Positions 25,547 to 35,168 of a stretch of 64,000 bases of DNA are shown one piece after another. The notes under the pieces are model-generated. The model searched no databases. It was not told the DNA's origin and saw only the letters and a program-made list of their open reading frames with translations. Source of the DNA: an uncultured Oscillospiraceae bacterium (GTDB taxonomy: Bacteria > Bacillota_A > Clostridia > Oscillospirales > Acutalibacteraceae). The stretch covers positions 32,681 to 96,680 of the forward strand of contig CAJUTL010000008.1 in assembly GCA_910589395.1 (NCBI GenBank), read 5' to 3'. The position numbers and the translations under genes are program-made. How positions within the stretch are numbered: position 1 is the first letter of the stretch; the number at the start of each line of letters is the position of its first letter.

Positions 25547-27793
25547 TTACGCGTTCAAATTATCCAGCAGGGTTTGGAGCATTTCGGGCTGTACGGTATC
25601 GCCCGCGAACATCATTACACCCCGCAGAGGCATGGAATTCATCATGGCCTTCATGCCTTCGTCATCAAAGAGATCGCCGGCGTCCGGTCCACCGCCAGGC
25701 ATCATGGCCTGCATCATCTGCCCCATTACCTGGGCTCCCTTGGGGTCCGCCATAATATCGCCCATGGTGCTGTTGATGGTAAACACCTTCTTGATCCGCG
25801 CGGTGGATTCCACAGTGACCGTGCCGGAAAGCTGGATATCCCGGCTGGATTTTCCGATATGAATGGTAAACTCACCGGTTTCCACGCGCCAATCGGCAAG
25901 CTCGGTATCATAGAAGGCAAAGGAACGCTTCTCCAGCGTAAAGCTCACGGTTTTTTCCTCACCGGGGGCAAGCTCTACCTTTTCAAAGCCCTTGAGCTCT
26001 TTTACGGGACGGATCACGCTGCTTTCGTTATCCTGAACATAGAGCTGCACGATCTCCTTGCCCGCTCTTTTCCCCACATTTTTCACCTTGACGGAAACCT
26101 GAAGCGTATCGGTATCCTTCAAAGAGGTTTTATCAAAGGTCAGATCGCTGTAAGCAAATTCCGTATAGCTCAGGCCGTGCCCGAAGGGGAACAACACCGG
26201 AAGGTTCTTCTTGTCGTAGTAGCGATAGCCTACAAAAATCCCTTCCCGGTATTCGGTACGGTCGCCCTCGCCGAAATAGTACAGATAGGAAGGGTTATCT
26301 TCCAGGCGGAGCGGGAAGGTCTCTGCCAGCTTACCGCTGGGGTTTACATCGCCGAACAAAATATCCACCGTGGCGCTGCCTACCGCCTCGCCGCCCAGAT
26401 AGGCGTACAGCACGGCCTTTACGTCATTGATCCAGGGCATCTCGATGGGAGCGCCGCAATGGACCACGACCACTGTGTTCTTTTGGACCTTTACGACCTC
26501 CTCCACAAGCTTTTCCTGACAGGCGGGGATCTTCAGATCCTTCCGGTCAAAGCCCTCGGACTCCATGGAATCTGTAATGCCGATAAACAGCACAGCGCAG
26601 TCCGCCTCCCTCGCGGCCGTTACCGCCTCGGCAATCAACGCGTCATCGGGCTTTTGGGTATCCGTGGGATAGCCCTGGGCATAGGTCACAGACAGGCCCT
26701 GGGCCGCTTCCAGCGCGCCCACCACCTGATAGCTGTTCACGTGAGAGCTGCCGCCGCCCTGGAACCTGGGCAGCTCCGCAAATTTTCCGAGGAAGGCAAC
26801 CTTCTTCTCCTTGGAAAGTGGCAAGATATTCCCCTCGTTTTTCAGCAGCACCATGGATTCCGCCGCCATTTGGCGGGCCTTTTCGTGGTCCCGCTCATAC
26901 TGGAATTTCACACTGGGGTCCCGGTTTTCCAGATACTGATAGACAAACTTCAGTATGCGCTCCGCGGCAGTATCCACATCTTTTTCCGCAAGAGTGCCGT
27001 TTTTTACCGCCTCAATGATCTTTCGCGTATTTGTCGTACCGGGGCCGGGCATTTCCAGATCAAGCCCGGCGGCAACGCCCCTAGGCCGCTCGTTGACGGC
27101 GCCCCAATCGCTCATCACGGCTCCCTCAAAGCCCCACTCGTCCCGGAGGATCTCAGTAAGTAACCGATGGTTTTCGGAAGCGTAGGTGCCGTTCAGCTTA
27201 TTGTAGGAGCACATAAAGGTCCAGGGTTGGGCCTCCTTCGCCGCTTTTTCAAAGGCGGGAAGATACAACTCCCGCAGGGTGCGCTCATCTACCACGCTGT
27301 CGCTGGTCAAACGGCGGTGCTCCTGAGAATTGGCGGCGAAATGCTTAATGCTGGTACCCACATGCTTGCTCTGTACGCCCTTGATATACGCGACGGCCAT
27401 TTCCCCCGCCACATAGGGATCCTCGGAGAAATATTCAAAATTTCTTCCGCACAAGGGAGAGCGCTTGATATTCACGGCAGGCCCCAGCAAAACAGCCACG
27501 TCCTCCGCCTGACACTCTTCTCCCAAATATTCGCCGGATTCCCGGATCAAAGCCCGGTCAAAGGAAGAGGCGATGCAGGAGCCCGTGGGGTAGCTGATAG
27601 CCTTTACACTGGCGTTTAAGCCCAAGTGATCCGTATCCCCCGCCTGCTTCCGCAGGCCGCAGGGGCCGTCCGTCACCATGACCGCCGGGATCCCCAGGCG
27701 CTCCATGCCCCGGGTATGCCAAAAATCGGAACCGGAACAAAGCGAGGCTTTTTCTTCCAATGTCATTTCAGAAATGAGCTTTTTCAAATCCAT
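25547..27793 (-). CDS. Glycoside hydrolase family 3 beta-glucosidase-like enzyme
   Basis: A 748-residue cytoplasmic GH3 enzyme (no signal peptide) releasing terminal beta-linked sugars, most often glucose. VTDGPCGLR and the KHFAAN loop bind substrate; VMSDWGA carries the nucleophile Asp229. The alpha/beta sandwich with SKLPRFQGGGSS-like sequence (ELPRFQGGGSSHVN) and a C-terminal fibronectin-III-like domain follow. The last 70-odd residues are Met-rich and form an extra tail. The ATG at 27791-27793 follows GGAGAG; a GTG three codons earlier is possible. Monocistronic; exact sugar specificity not deducible. Confidence 0.88.
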   Translation of the reverse strand: MDLKKLISEMTLEEKASLCSGSDFWHTRGMERLGIPAVMVTDGPCGLRKQAGDTDHLGLNASVKAISYPTGSCIASSFDRALIRESGEYLGEECQAEDVAVLLGPAVNIKRSPLCGRNFEYFSEDPYVAGEMAVAYIKGVQSKHVGTSIKHFAANSQEHRRLTSDSVVDERTLRELYLPAFEKAAKEAQPWTFMCSYNKLNGTYASENHRLLTEILRDEWGFEGAVMSDWGAVNERPRGVAAGLDLEMPGPGTTNTRKIIEAVKNGTLAEKDVDTAAERILKFVYQYLENRDPSVKFQYERDHEKARQMAAESMVLLKNEGNILPLSKEKKVAFLGKFAELPRFQGGGSSHVNSYQVVGALEAAQGLSVTYAQGYPTDTQKPDDALIAEAVTAAREADCAVLFIGITDSMESEGFDRKDLKIPACQEKLVEEVVKVQKNTVVVVHCGAPIEMPWINDVKAVLYAYLGGEAVGSATVDILFGDVNPSGKLAETFPLRLEDNPSYLYYFGEGDRTEYREGIFVGYRYYDKKNLPVLFPFGHGLSYTEFAYSDLTFDKTSLKDTDTLQVSVKVKNVGKRAGKEIVQLYVQDNESSVIRPVKELKGFEKVELAPGEEKTVSFTLEKRSFAFYDTELADWRVETGEFTIHIGKSSRDIQLSGTVTVESTARIKKVFTINSTMGDIMADPKGAQVMGQMMQAMMPGGGPDAGDLFDDEGMKAMMNSMPLRGVMMFAGDTVQPEMLQTLLDNLNA

Positions 27794-27876
27794 CTGCTTC
27801 ACTCTCCAATCAAAGATAGCGTTTAGATTTATTTTACTATTTTACGGAGATGAAGTCAATGTTTTTAGTTGTTTTA

Positions 27877-28341
27877 TCACAAAAGGAAATTCACGACCGT
27901 GCCTGCCAAATGACACAGAGCAAACAGCACGGAAAACACCATGGCAAAGAGATTTTTCCTGTTCCAGGCGAATGTAAAAAAAGCCGCGCAGGGAAACAGG
28001 CACAGCGACAGAATAAGCGCCGGGCTTGTATTCCCGCTGTAATAGAGCACCCAGCTGAAAAAATAGCAGCCGCAGAAGGCCGCGGCCAGCCAAAAGGATT
28101 TTTTTCGGGAAAAGGGGGCTTCCGCAGAGCTATTCTTAAAGGCGCACAGGGAAACCGCCAAAAGCACCTGAAAACAGGAGGTCGCCAGATCCCAGCCGGG
28201 CGTATGGGATTCCGCCCGCAGGATATCCCTGGGCGCGGGAACGGAAAACCAAAGTATGTTGGGCAGCATGATCAAAAGAAACAGGCCAAGCCCCCAGGGG
28301 TCAAATCCAAATCGAAGGCCGATTTTTCGTGTCATTGTCAT
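27877..28341 (-). CDS. Hypothetical four-helix membrane protein
   Basis: A 154-residue integral membrane protein with about five hydrophobic segments (GLGLFLLIMLPNILWF, CFQVLLAVSLCAF, SFWLAAAFCGCYFFSWVLYY, PALILSLCLFPCAAFFTF, LFAMVFSVLFALCHLAG). No recognised family from sequence alone, though similar small proteins are common in Firmicutes. The ATG at 28339-28341 follows GAAAGGAAAA; an earlier in-frame start lacks a ribosome site. It lies between the GH3 gene and the aro cluster. Confidence 0.6.
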   Translation of the reverse strand: MTMTRKIGLRFGFDPWGLGLFLLIMLPNILWFSVPAPRDILRAESHTPGWDLATSCFQVLLAVSLCAFKNSSAEAPFSRKKSFWLAAAFCGCYFFSWVLYYSGNTSPALILSLCLFPCAAFFTFAWNRKNLFAMVFSVLFALCHLAGTVVNFLL

Positions 28342-28439
28342 TTTTCCTTTCTCACGCAAGCAAGGGAATACAGAAGCGCGTGATCACAATTCAATAGCCC
28401 CACATAAAGAAAAGAAGCGTGAAGCCGCCTCTATTTTTG

Positions 28440-28952
28440 TTATTCCCCCAACTCCTTGACCATGATGAAATCGTCCATCACGTAGCCGGAGCCGATGTCT
28501 GTTTTCACCTTTTCCACCGTGCGGAAACCGTAATGCTCGTACACCTGCACGGCATGGGTATTGCCTTTGTTCACCGTCAGCCGTATTTTGGAAAGCCCCT
28601 CTTTCCTGGTTTCGTCTTCCACCAGGGCAAAGGCGGCCCTTACCGCCCCCTGGCCCCGGAACTCCGGCAGGAGGTAGACCTTGCTGAGAAACATTTCCTC
28701 CCTGCCCTCATACCGGGGAGAAAAGCCCACAAAGCCGGCGTTTTCCCCGCCGCATACCAGCAGATAATAGCGGTAATTCAGCGTGCTCATCTGCTCCTTT
28801 ACCGCATGGGGAGACTGAAACTTTTCCAGCATATATTCCACCTGGCCCTTGGGGACCAGGGAATCATAGGTCAAATGCCAGACTCTTTCCGCGATCCCGC
28901 ACAGCGCTTCGATCTCTGCCTCCGACGCCACGGGCTTTAGCCGCACTTCCAT
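28440..28952 (-). CDS. GNAT family N-acetyltransferase
   Basis: A 170-residue acetyl-CoA-dependent acyltransferase. LSKVYLLPEFRGQGAVRAAFALVEDE holds the acetyl-CoA pyrophosphate-binding loop (RGQGA), and NTHAVQVYEHYGFRTVEKV is the C-terminal GNAT signature. It starts immediately after the pheA stop codon (TGAATG), so it is the last gene of the aromatic amino acid operon. Its substrate is unknown; the position does not prove a role in aromatic metabolism. Confidence 0.85.
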   Translation of the reverse strand: MEVRLKPVASEAEIEALCGIAERVWHLTYDSLVPKGQVEYMLEKFQSPHAVKEQMSTLNYRYYLLVCGGENAGFVGFSPRYEGREEMFLSKVYLLPEFRGQGAVRAAFALVEDETRKEGLSKIRLTVNKGNTHAVQVYEHYGFRTVEKVKTDIGSGYVMDDFIMVKELGE

Positions 28953-30116
28953 TCAATTCACTTTCCTTTCCCTTGTGGAACGCTCGCAGTAATTGCCCAA
29001 AAAGGAAAATCTGGGCAGCTCATCGTGAAGGGCGCAGATCAGGTTCAGCGCCTCTGTTTCATGGATGTTTCCGGTAAAGTCCAGGTAAAAGTCATAGGTA
29101 AAGGCCTTATCGGGAATGGGCCGGGACTCGATCTTCGTCATATTCAGGCCGCACAAAGCAAACCGCGCCAGCACCGTGTGCAGTGCGCCGGGCGTATGGG
29201 GCAGGGAAAAACAAAGACTGATCTTCTCCGCGTTCTCCGGGAAAATCGGTTCTTTGGAAATGATCACGAACCGCGTGGTATTGTCCTTTTCGTCCTGCAC
29301 ATTTTCCTCCAGAATGGAAAGCCTGTACTGCCGGGCCGCTTCCCTGGAGCAAAGGGCGGCAACGCCCTTTGGCTTTTGCTCCGCCACATATTTGGCCGCC
29401 GCCGCGGTATTGGAATATTCCACCGCCTTTAAGCCATGGCTTTCCAGATACTCGGCACACTGGGAAAGGGCCTGAGGGTGAGACACCACAGCGGTGACCG
29501 GCGTTTCTCTGTCGGCGGCGGCAAGGCAGTGCTCCACCCTTACCGCTTCTGCCCCTACAATGAAAAAGCGATACCGCAGGATCAGATCATACACCCCGGT
29601 AACAGAGCCCGCGGCGGAATTTTCCACCGGCAGCACGCCAAACTGCGCCCGCCCCGCTTTTACGTCTTCAAATACCTGTTTCCAGGTAGGGGCGAAGGAA
29701 ATGGGGGCCTCCCCAAAAAAGGACAGCGCCGCCTGATGGGAATAAGCTCCCTCCACGCCCTGGCACACTACCATTTCCGGGCGCTCCGGCATAACACGGG
29801 AAGCCTCCCGCTCCAGCACGCGAAGCTCCTCCCCGCCGGAAAGCAGCTTGTGCTGCCGCATTCGGCTGATCGACATGATCGAGCGGTACAGCGCCTCCGC
29901 TTCAGCGCCGTAGTCCCCTCCCTTCTCCCGAACGCCCGCCAGAATTTCCTGCTCCCGTCCGGCATTGAGCACCGGCGCGCCCGCTTCCCGCTTCAGCGCC
30001 GCCACCTTTTCCGAGCATTGCATTCGCTTCAAAAACAGCGGCAAAAGCTTTCTATCTATCTCGTCTATTTCTTTTCGTACCTCCGCAAGCTTTTCCTGAT
30101 ATTCAGTGATCTCCAT
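28953..30116 (-). CDS. pheA: Bifunctional chorismate mutase / prephenate dehydratase
   Basis: Converts chorismate to prephenate and then phenylpyruvate, the branch to phenylalanine. An N-terminal AroQ-type chorismate mutase (about 1-90, LAEVRKEIDEIDRKLLPLF) is fused to prephenate dehydratase (VCQGVEGAYSHQAAL; DNTTRFVIIS). A C-terminal ACT domain carries ESRP, the phenylalanine-sensing motif, so feedback inhibition is expected. The ATG at 30114-30116 follows GGGAGGAAAGC and overlaps the end of the DUF2461 gene by 14 bp; a longer in-frame start inside that gene is rejected. The following GNAT gene begins one base after its stop. Confidence 0.93.
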   Translation of the reverse strand: MEITEYQEKLAEVRKEIDEIDRKLLPLFLKRMQCSEKVAALKREAGAPVLNAGREQEILAGVREKGGDYGAEAEALYRSIMSISRMRQHKLLSGGEELRVLEREASRVMPERPEMVVCQGVEGAYSHQAALSFFGEAPISFAPTWKQVFEDVKAGRAQFGVLPVENSAAGSVTGVYDLILRYRFFIVGAEAVRVEHCLAAADRETPVTAVVSHPQALSQCAEYLESHGLKAVEYSNTAAAAKYVAEQKPKGVAALCSREAARQYRLSILEENVQDEKDNTTRFVIISKEPIFPENAEKISLCFSLPHTPGALHTVLARFALCGLNMTKIESRPIPDKAFTYDFYLDFTGNIHETEALNLICALHDELPRFSFLGNYCERSTRERKVN

Positions 30117-30822
30117 GCTTTCCTCCCGAAATGCCCCACAATGAATTTTGCTCTTCCCGAAGCTTCTCTTCCTTTGCCTCCTGATAAACCGATAAAAATA
30201 ACTCATATACCGGCAAAAGGCTGATAAAAGACACGGTCAACAGCTTCGGCAGGCGGGGGCCGAAGAGCTCCTGCCCAAAATAATTGTCCCAGCCAACGCT
30301 GACCTGCTTGCGGTTATACCAGGGATCGATCACCGGTCCAAAGGAGCCCTTTGGGCGCTTGTATTCCTCTCCCCACAGGCGAAAGCCTTCGGGCAAACCC
30401 ACCACCAGCCGCTCAAAGGCTTTCGGATCCCGGCCGATCCTCTGCCGGAACAGCTCGCCCTGCCTGGCGTTTCTTTCCCAAAAGCCAACTCCGTGCGAGG
30501 TGCCCTCTCGGTTCAGTTCAAACCAAAACACAGGGCCTTGATCGGAGGCGTTCTTCTCCTGAAGGGAAAACCAGAGATTATCCTGATAGGGCCCCCGTCC
30601 AAACAGCCGCCGGGCGTCCCGGTAAATGCGGGAAATGTGAAGCCGCAGATCCCTTTTTGGCAGCTTTTCCTTCAAAAGTCTCTCGGTTTCCCGTGCCAGC
30701 GCCTGAAAGGGCTTATTCAGCACGGCGGTAAATTCTTCCTTATGCGCCTGAAACCAGGGCCGCTGGTTGTTCAGGGTAAGCTCCCAAAGGAAGTCGATAC
30801 TTTTGGGACTCAGCATTTCCAT
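30103..30822 (-). CDS. DUF2461 family protein
   Basis: A 239-residue protein of the DUF2461/TIGR02453 family, recognised by SPKSIDFLWELTLNNQRPWFQAHKEEF and ISRIYRDARRLFGRGPYQDNLWF. Function unknown; homologues occur in many bacteria and fungi. It lies between aroC and pheA and overlaps pheA by 14 bp, so it is cotranscribed with the aromatic pathway genes. AAAGGAG precedes the ATG. Confidence 0.82.
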   Translation of the reverse strand: MEMLSPKSIDFLWELTLNNQRPWFQAHKEEFTAVLNKPFQALARETERLLKEKLPKRDLRLHISRIYRDARRLFGRGPYQDNLWFSLQEKNASDQGPVFWFELNREGTSHGVGFWERNARQGELFRQRIGRDPKAFERLVVGLPEGFRLWGEEYKRPKGSFGPVIDPWYNRKQVSVGWDNYFGQELFGPRLPKLLTVSFISLLPVYELFLSVYQEAKEEKLREEQNSLWGISGGKHGDH

Positions 30823-30854
30823 GAGGATCTCCTTTCTTTCCCTTTTGATAGAAC

Positions 30855-30889
30855 GGCGGAAACCGGGGCCAACAGGCAGGTTTTCCGCC
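30855..30889 (-). promoter_or_regulatory. Hairpin between aroC and the DUF2461 gene
   Basis: GGCGGAAAACC and its near complement enclose a short G+C-rich loop in the 80-bp gap after aroC. No T tract follows on the minus strand, so it is more likely an mRNA stability or attenuation element than a full terminator. Confidence 0.4.
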
Positions 30890-30902
30890 GGCTTTCCAAG
30901 CG

Positions 30903-32000
30903 TTACAGCATTCCGCTTCGGGCCAGCAGCTCCAGGGAGGCGATACAGGCCGCCGCTTCCACAACAGGAGCGGCTCTGGGTACGATACAGGGATCATGCC
31001 TGCCTTCGACAACAAGCTTTGCGTTTTCCCGGGCTTGCAGATCGATGGTATCCTGTTCTCTGCCAATGGAGGGCGTGGGCTTAAAGGCCGTTTGGAAAAT
31101 CAAAGGCATGCCGCTGGTAATGCCGCCTAAAATACCGCCGGAATAGTTGGTACGGGTTTTTACATTGCCCTCCGCATCATAATGGAAGGCATCGTTGTTT
31201 TCGCTGCCTCTGAGGTAGGCCGCCGAAAAACCAGCTCCGAATTCTACGCCTTTTACCGCAGGAATTCCAAACAGGATTGAAGCGAATAAATTTTCCGTCC
31301 CGCCGAACATGGGTTCTCCCGCTCCTACTGGAAGCCCCAGCACGGCGCATTCCACAATGCCGCCCACACTGTCTTTTTCCAGCCTGGCCTTTTCAATCTC
31401 CTCCCGCATGGCAAGCTTTGCCGCCGGGTCGATCACCGGAAAATATTCTTTGTTCAGCTTGTTCAACAGCTCCGATGCTGTATTCACCGGATCAAAGGGC
31501 GCGTCCCCGATTGGGCAGCGACCTACCGAAACCACATGGGAACCGGTCACAACCCCTTTTCTCAATAAGATCTGCCTTGCCACCGCCCCGGCGAACACCA
31601 GAGGCGCCGTGAGCCTGCCGGAAAAATGCCCGCCGCCCCGCACATCGTTATGACCGCCGTATTTGACGGCGGCGGTATAATCCGCATGGCCGGGCCGGGG
31701 CTTGACGCGCAGCGCTTCATAGTCTCGGGAGCGCTGGCTGGTATTTTCGATCACAGCGGTCAAGGGCGCGCCAGTGGTCGTACCGTTTAACAGCCCGCAC
31801 AGCACCTTGGGCATATCTCCTTCCTTCCGGGTGGTGGCTGTCGTGTCCTGCCCGGGAGCACGCCGTGCCATCTGTGCCAAAACCGCTTCCGAATCGATCC
31901 GCTCTCCGGCCGGCAGGCCGTCGATCGTTACGCCGATGGCCGCGGTATGGCTGCCGCCAAAAATGGAGATTCGTATCTTTTCACCCCACATGGAAGACAT
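30903..32000 (-). CDS. aroC: Chorismate synthase
   Basis: Final shikimate-pathway enzyme: FMN-dependent elimination converting EPSP to chorismate. The 365-residue protein opens with KIRISIFGGSHTAAIGVTIDGLP and has RRAPGQDTTATTRKE and RGGGHFSGRLTA, all family signatures, plus RPGHADYTAAVKYG. Length is typical. Its start overlaps the end of aroA by 20 bp, indicating coupled translation. Confidence 0.96.
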   Translation of the reverse strand: MSSMWGEKIRISIFGGSHTAAIGVTIDGLPAGERIDSEAVLAQMARRAPGQDTTATTRKEGDMPKVLCGLLNGTTTGAPLTAVIENTSQRSRDYEALRVKPRPGHADYTAAVKYGGHNDVRGGGHFSGRLTAPLVFAGAVARQILLRKGVVTGSHVVSVGRCPIGDAPFDPVNTASELLNKLNKEYFPVIDPAAKLAMREEIEKARLEKDSVGGIVECAVLGLPVGAGEPMFGGTENLFASILFGIPAVKGVEFGAGFSAAYLRGSENNDAFHYDAEGNVKTRTNYSGGILGGITSGMPLIFQTAFKPTPSIGREQDTIDLQARENAKLVVEGRHDPCIVPRAAPVVEAAACIASLELLARSGML

Positions 32001-33306
32001 TGGCAGTTCCTCCTAACGCTTTGAAATCTTTAAAAAAGCCCGGATAGGTTTTTTGAATGCTGTGTTCATCGGTCACAAAAAGCGGTCCACTACACCGCAA
32101 GGCCGCAGCGGCCAGCGCCATAACGACACGGTGGTCGTTTTTCCCCTCCGCCGTGCCTCCTCGAAGCGACGGCACGCCCTGAATAGAAAGGCCGTCTTCC
32201 GTTTCCCGAACATTTCCGCCCAGGCTGTTGATCGCTTCGCGCATGGCCGCCAGGCGGTCGCTTTCCTTCAGGCGAAGACGCTCCGCGTGAATAATTCTGG
32301 TTTCTCCTTCGGAAAGCGCCCCGCACACTGCCAGAGCCGGAACCAGATCGTTGATTTGAGAGGCATCGATCACTGTTCCGCGCAGACCGCTGAAAGGCCG
32401 GCCGGCCGTTGGGTTCCACGCAGCAAGCACCTCTCCTTCCCAGCGGGTAGAAAGGCCGAAGGCTTCAAAGCAGGAAACACACGCTTTATCACCCTGGGCG
32501 GAATTTCGATCCAATCCGTGAAGGCGAACGGTTTCCCCGCCCGGAGACAAGGCCGCCATGGAAAGGAAAAACGCAGCCTGAGACCAATCGCCTTCTACTC
32601 TGTACTCTGTGGCCCGATACGTCTGGCCGCCGGGCACCTTCCAGCCTCGCTCTGTTTTCAGGCATTCTATTCCAAAGGCCCTTAGAACGGCCAGGGTAAG
32701 CGTTACATAGCCCTCCGATTCCAAGGGAGTGGTGAGAATGATCTCGCTTTCCTCTTCCAGCAAAGGCAAGGCAAACAACAAGCCGCTGATAAACTGGGAG
32801 CTGATATTTCCCGGCACCTCAAAAACACCGGGCAGCAGCTTTCCGGAAAGCTTCAGGGGAAGATTCTTTCCCGCCCCTTCGTCACAGGGAGAATATGCTG
32901 TTCCGTGCTTGGGGAAAAGCTCTCGATAAACGGACATGGGCCGTTCCGGAAGCCTGCCGCTGCCGGTAAAAAGCCACTCTCCGCCTAAAGCTGCCGCCAC
33001 AGGCGTAACAAACCGCAGGGTGTTGCCGGATTCCAGGCAATGGACGTCTTCTCCTTTTCCCGGGTGTGGCGCGGCCTCTCCAAACAAAACGGCGTTCTGG
33101 TCCTCCCGGTAAACCGCTTTTGCTCCCAGCGCACAAACCGCACCCAGCATTGCCTCCATATCCTTACTTGTATCAATGGGAAAGATCCTGCCCGCCCTGC
33201 CGGAAAGGGCGGCACAGAGCAGGGCGCGGTGAGCGGCACTTTTGCTGGGCGGAAGAAAAACATCTCCGCCGGAAAAGCTTTTTCCGTATTCTACCATGAA
33301 GCACAC
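31981..33306 (-). CDS. aroA: 3-phosphoshikimate 1-carboxyvinyltransferase (EPSP synthase)
   Basis: Joins shikimate-3-phosphate and phosphoenolpyruvate. About 440 residues; PPSKSAAHRALLCAAL carries the substrate-binding Lys, ESGNTLRFVTPVAAALGG the PEP-binding region (glyphosate-type loop), and EVPGNISSQFISGLLFALPL and LKESDRLAAM the later signatures. The start may be GTG at 33304-33306 or ATG at 33295-33297; GGAAGGGAA lies close upstream of both. The gene begins 18 bp after tyrA and overlaps aroC. Confidence 0.94.
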   Translation of the reverse strand: MCFMVEYGKSFSGGDVFLPPSKSAAHRALLCAALSGRAGRIFPIDTSKDMEAMLGAVCALGAKAVYREDQNAVLFGEAAPHPGKGEDVHCLESGNTLRFVTPVAAALGGEWLFTGSGRLPERPMSVYRELFPKHGTAYSPCDEGAGKNLPLKLSGKLLPGVFEVPGNISSQFISGLLFALPLLEEESEIILTTPLESEGYVTLTLAVLRAFGIECLKTERGWKVPGGQTYRATEYRVEGDWSQAAFFLSMAALSPGGETVRLHGLDRNSAQGDKACVSCFEAFGLSTRWEGEVLAAWNPTAGRPFSGLRGTVIDASQINDLVPALAVCGALSEGETRIIHAERLRLKESDRLAAMREAINSLGGNVRETEDGLSIQGVPSLRGGTAEGKNDHRVVMALAAAALRCSGPLFVTDEHSIQKTYPGFFKDFKALGGTANVFHVG

Positions 33307-33324
33307 ACTTCCCTTCCGGCCGGT

Positions 33325-34158
33325 TCAGCCTACCTCCCGCTTGATCTTTGCGGCGGTACGCAGCAGCTCTTTGAGCTGTTCTTCATCTTCTTCGGCGATG
33401 GCGTTTTGAAACGCCCCGATATTTTTGACGAGCTCCTCCAGCTCCAGCAGCAGCTCCTCCCGGTTGTCCAGGAAAAGACGGCTCCACAGCGCGTCGTTGA
33501 TATTGGCCACCCTGGAAACGTCCCGGTAGCTTCCTGCGGAGAAACCCTTGTGCTCCCGGCACCGGGGACTCATCACATAGGAGCAGGCCAGTACATGGGG
33601 CAGCTGAGAGGTAAAGGCGATCACCCTGTCGTGCTGCTCCGGCGTGGTCATTACCACCTGGCCGAAACCCATCTTCTCCGCCAGGGAAGCAACCTCCCCC
33701 ACCGCCCATTCCGGCGCGCCGCAGGGGGCGATCAGATAAGAGGCCCCCAGAAAGATCCCGGCGTCGCTGGCGGAAAAGCCGCTGAGCTCTTTCCCCGCCA
33801 TGGGGTGGCCCGCCACAAACACATAGCGCCCTGTTCCCCGCAGCTTCTCCATACCGGAGCAGATCTCCCCCTTGATGCCGCAGGCATCGGTGAGAATGCA
33901 ATTTTCCTTCAGCTCTGGGCCGTGCTGTTTCGCGAATTCCAAAGCACTTTCCGGATAGACGCAGAGATAAACGAGATCCGCCGTGCGCAGATCCTCCGGC
34001 CCAGCCTTGCCGTCAATGGCTCCACAGGAGCAGGCGTCCAGCAGGGCTTCCTCGCAAAGGTCCATTCCCAGCACGGTATGCTCCGTATTGAGCTTCAGGG
34101 CTTTGGCAACAGAGCCGCCGATCAGGCCCAGCCCCACGATCACGATTTTTTTACTCAT
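33325..34158 (-). CDS. tyrA: Prephenate dehydrogenase
   Basis: NAD-dependent oxidative decarboxylation of prephenate to 4-hydroxyphenylpyruvate, the branch to tyrosine. The 277-residue protein has the Rossmann motif GLGLIGGS near the N-terminus, VAGHPMAGKE (catalytic His region) and the helical C-terminal dimerisation domain. There is no ACT domain, so tyrosine feedback through ACT is not expected. The ATG overlaps the upstream DAHP synthase stop codon by 4 bp. Confidence 0.93.
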   Translation of the reverse strand: MSKKIVIVGLGLIGGSVAKALKLNTEHTVLGMDLCEEALLDACSCGAIDGKAGPEDLRTADLVYLCVYPESALEFAKQHGPELKENCILTDACGIKGEICSGMEKLRGTGRYVFVAGHPMAGKELSGFSASDAGIFLGASYLIAPCGAPEWAVGEVASLAEKMGFGQVVMTTPEQHDRVIAFTSQLPHVLACSYVMSPRCREHKGFSAGSYRDVSRVANINDALWSRLFLDNREELLLELEELVKNIGAFQNAIAEEDEEQLKELLRTAAKIKREVG

Positions 34159-35168
34159 AATCCCTGTACCAGGCCGGAAACCTTTGTAACCTTCTTTGCC
34201 AGCGCGTCAAACTGGACGGGCGTAATGGACTGCGCGCCGTCGCACAGGGCGTGGCTGGGGTCATTGTGTACCTCGATGATCAACCCGTCCGCGCCGACAG
34301 CCGCCGCCGCTATGGCCAGGGGCTCAATGAGCCAGTTGATGCCGGAGGCGTGGCTGGGGTCTACGATCACCGGCAGGTGAGAAAGACGCTTCAGTACGGG
34401 AATGGCAGAAATATCCAGGGTGTTCCGGGTGATGGTCTCATAGGTTCTGATGCCCCGCTCGCAGAGAATGACCTGCTCGTTTCCCTCTGCCATAATATGT
34501 TCGGCGCTCATCAGCAACTCCTCGATGGTGCTGGCAAGCCCCCGCTTAAGCAGAATGGGTTTATCAAGCTTTCCCAGCTGCTTCAAAAGCTCAAAATTCT
34601 GCATATTCCTAGCCCCTACCTGGATCACGTCCACGTCCTCGAATAGGGGCAAATGCTCAATGCTCATGATCTCCGTCACAATGGGTAAGCCTGTCTTTTT
34701 CTTGGCTTCGGACAGCAACCTCAGCCCCTCGTCCTTCATCCCCTGAAAGGAATAGGGCGAGGTGCGGGGCTTAAACGCGCCGCCGCGCAGGAAGGAAGCT
34801 CCGGAGGCTTTCACGCTTTCCGCCACAGAGCAAATCTGCTCCTCGCTTTCCACGGAACAGGGCCCGGCAATAAGAGCCAGGCCTCCCCCGCCGATCCTTG
34901 CGCCGCCGGGCAGGGTGACGGCCGTATCGTCCGGGTGGAATTTCCGGTTTGCCTTTTTATAGGGCTCCTGCACCCGCTTTACGCTCTCCACAAAATTCTG
35001 AGCCTGGATGTACTCGCTGTCGATCACGGTGGTGTCGCCGATAAGACCCAGCACCGTGCTCTGGGTGCCGATCCAAGTATTTACCTGAACGTCATATTGT
35101 GAAGTGAGTTTTTTGACGAAGGAATCTACCAGCTCCTGTTTTTGATTGGGCTTTAATACAATGATCAT
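34155..35168 (-). CDS. aroF: 3-deoxy-7-phosphoheptulonate synthase (DAHP synthase, type I-beta)
   Basis: Committed step of the shikimate pathway, condensing phosphoenolpyruvate with erythrose-4-phosphate. The 337-residue protein has an N-terminal ferredoxin-like regulatory domain (about 1-70) followed by the barrel with LIAGPCSVESEEQI, KPRTSPYSFQG, ARNMQNFELL, KRGLASTIEELLMSAE and VDPSHASG. This regulatory domain type is known to mediate feedback inhibition by Tyr or Phe in homologues. Transcribed from a promoter about 270 bp upstream, through a leader with two terminator-like hairpins. First gene of the main aro operon. Confidence 0.93.
   Translation of the reverse strand: MIIVLKPNQKQELVDSFVKKLTSQYDVQVNTWIGTQSTVLGLIGDTTVIDSEYIQAQNFVESVKRVQEPYKKANRKFHPDDTAVTLPGGARIGGGGLALIAGPCSVESEEQICSVAESVKASGASFLRGGAFKPRTSPYSFQGMKDEGLRLLSEAKKKTGLPIVTEIMSIEHLPLFEDVDVIQVGARNMQNFELLKQLGKLDKPILLKRGLASTIEELLMSAEHIMAEGNEQVILCERGIRTYETITRNTLDISAIPVLKRLSHLPVIVDPSHASGINWLIEPLAIAAAAVGADGLIIEVHNDPSHALCDGAQSITPVQFDALAKKVTKVSGLVQGL

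Noticed and set aside
25445..27163. 572-codon plus-strand frame opposite the GH3 gene
   Set aside because: Antisense shadow of a strongly conserved beta-glucosidase gene, a common effect of G+C-rich codon usage; no promoter or ribosome site.
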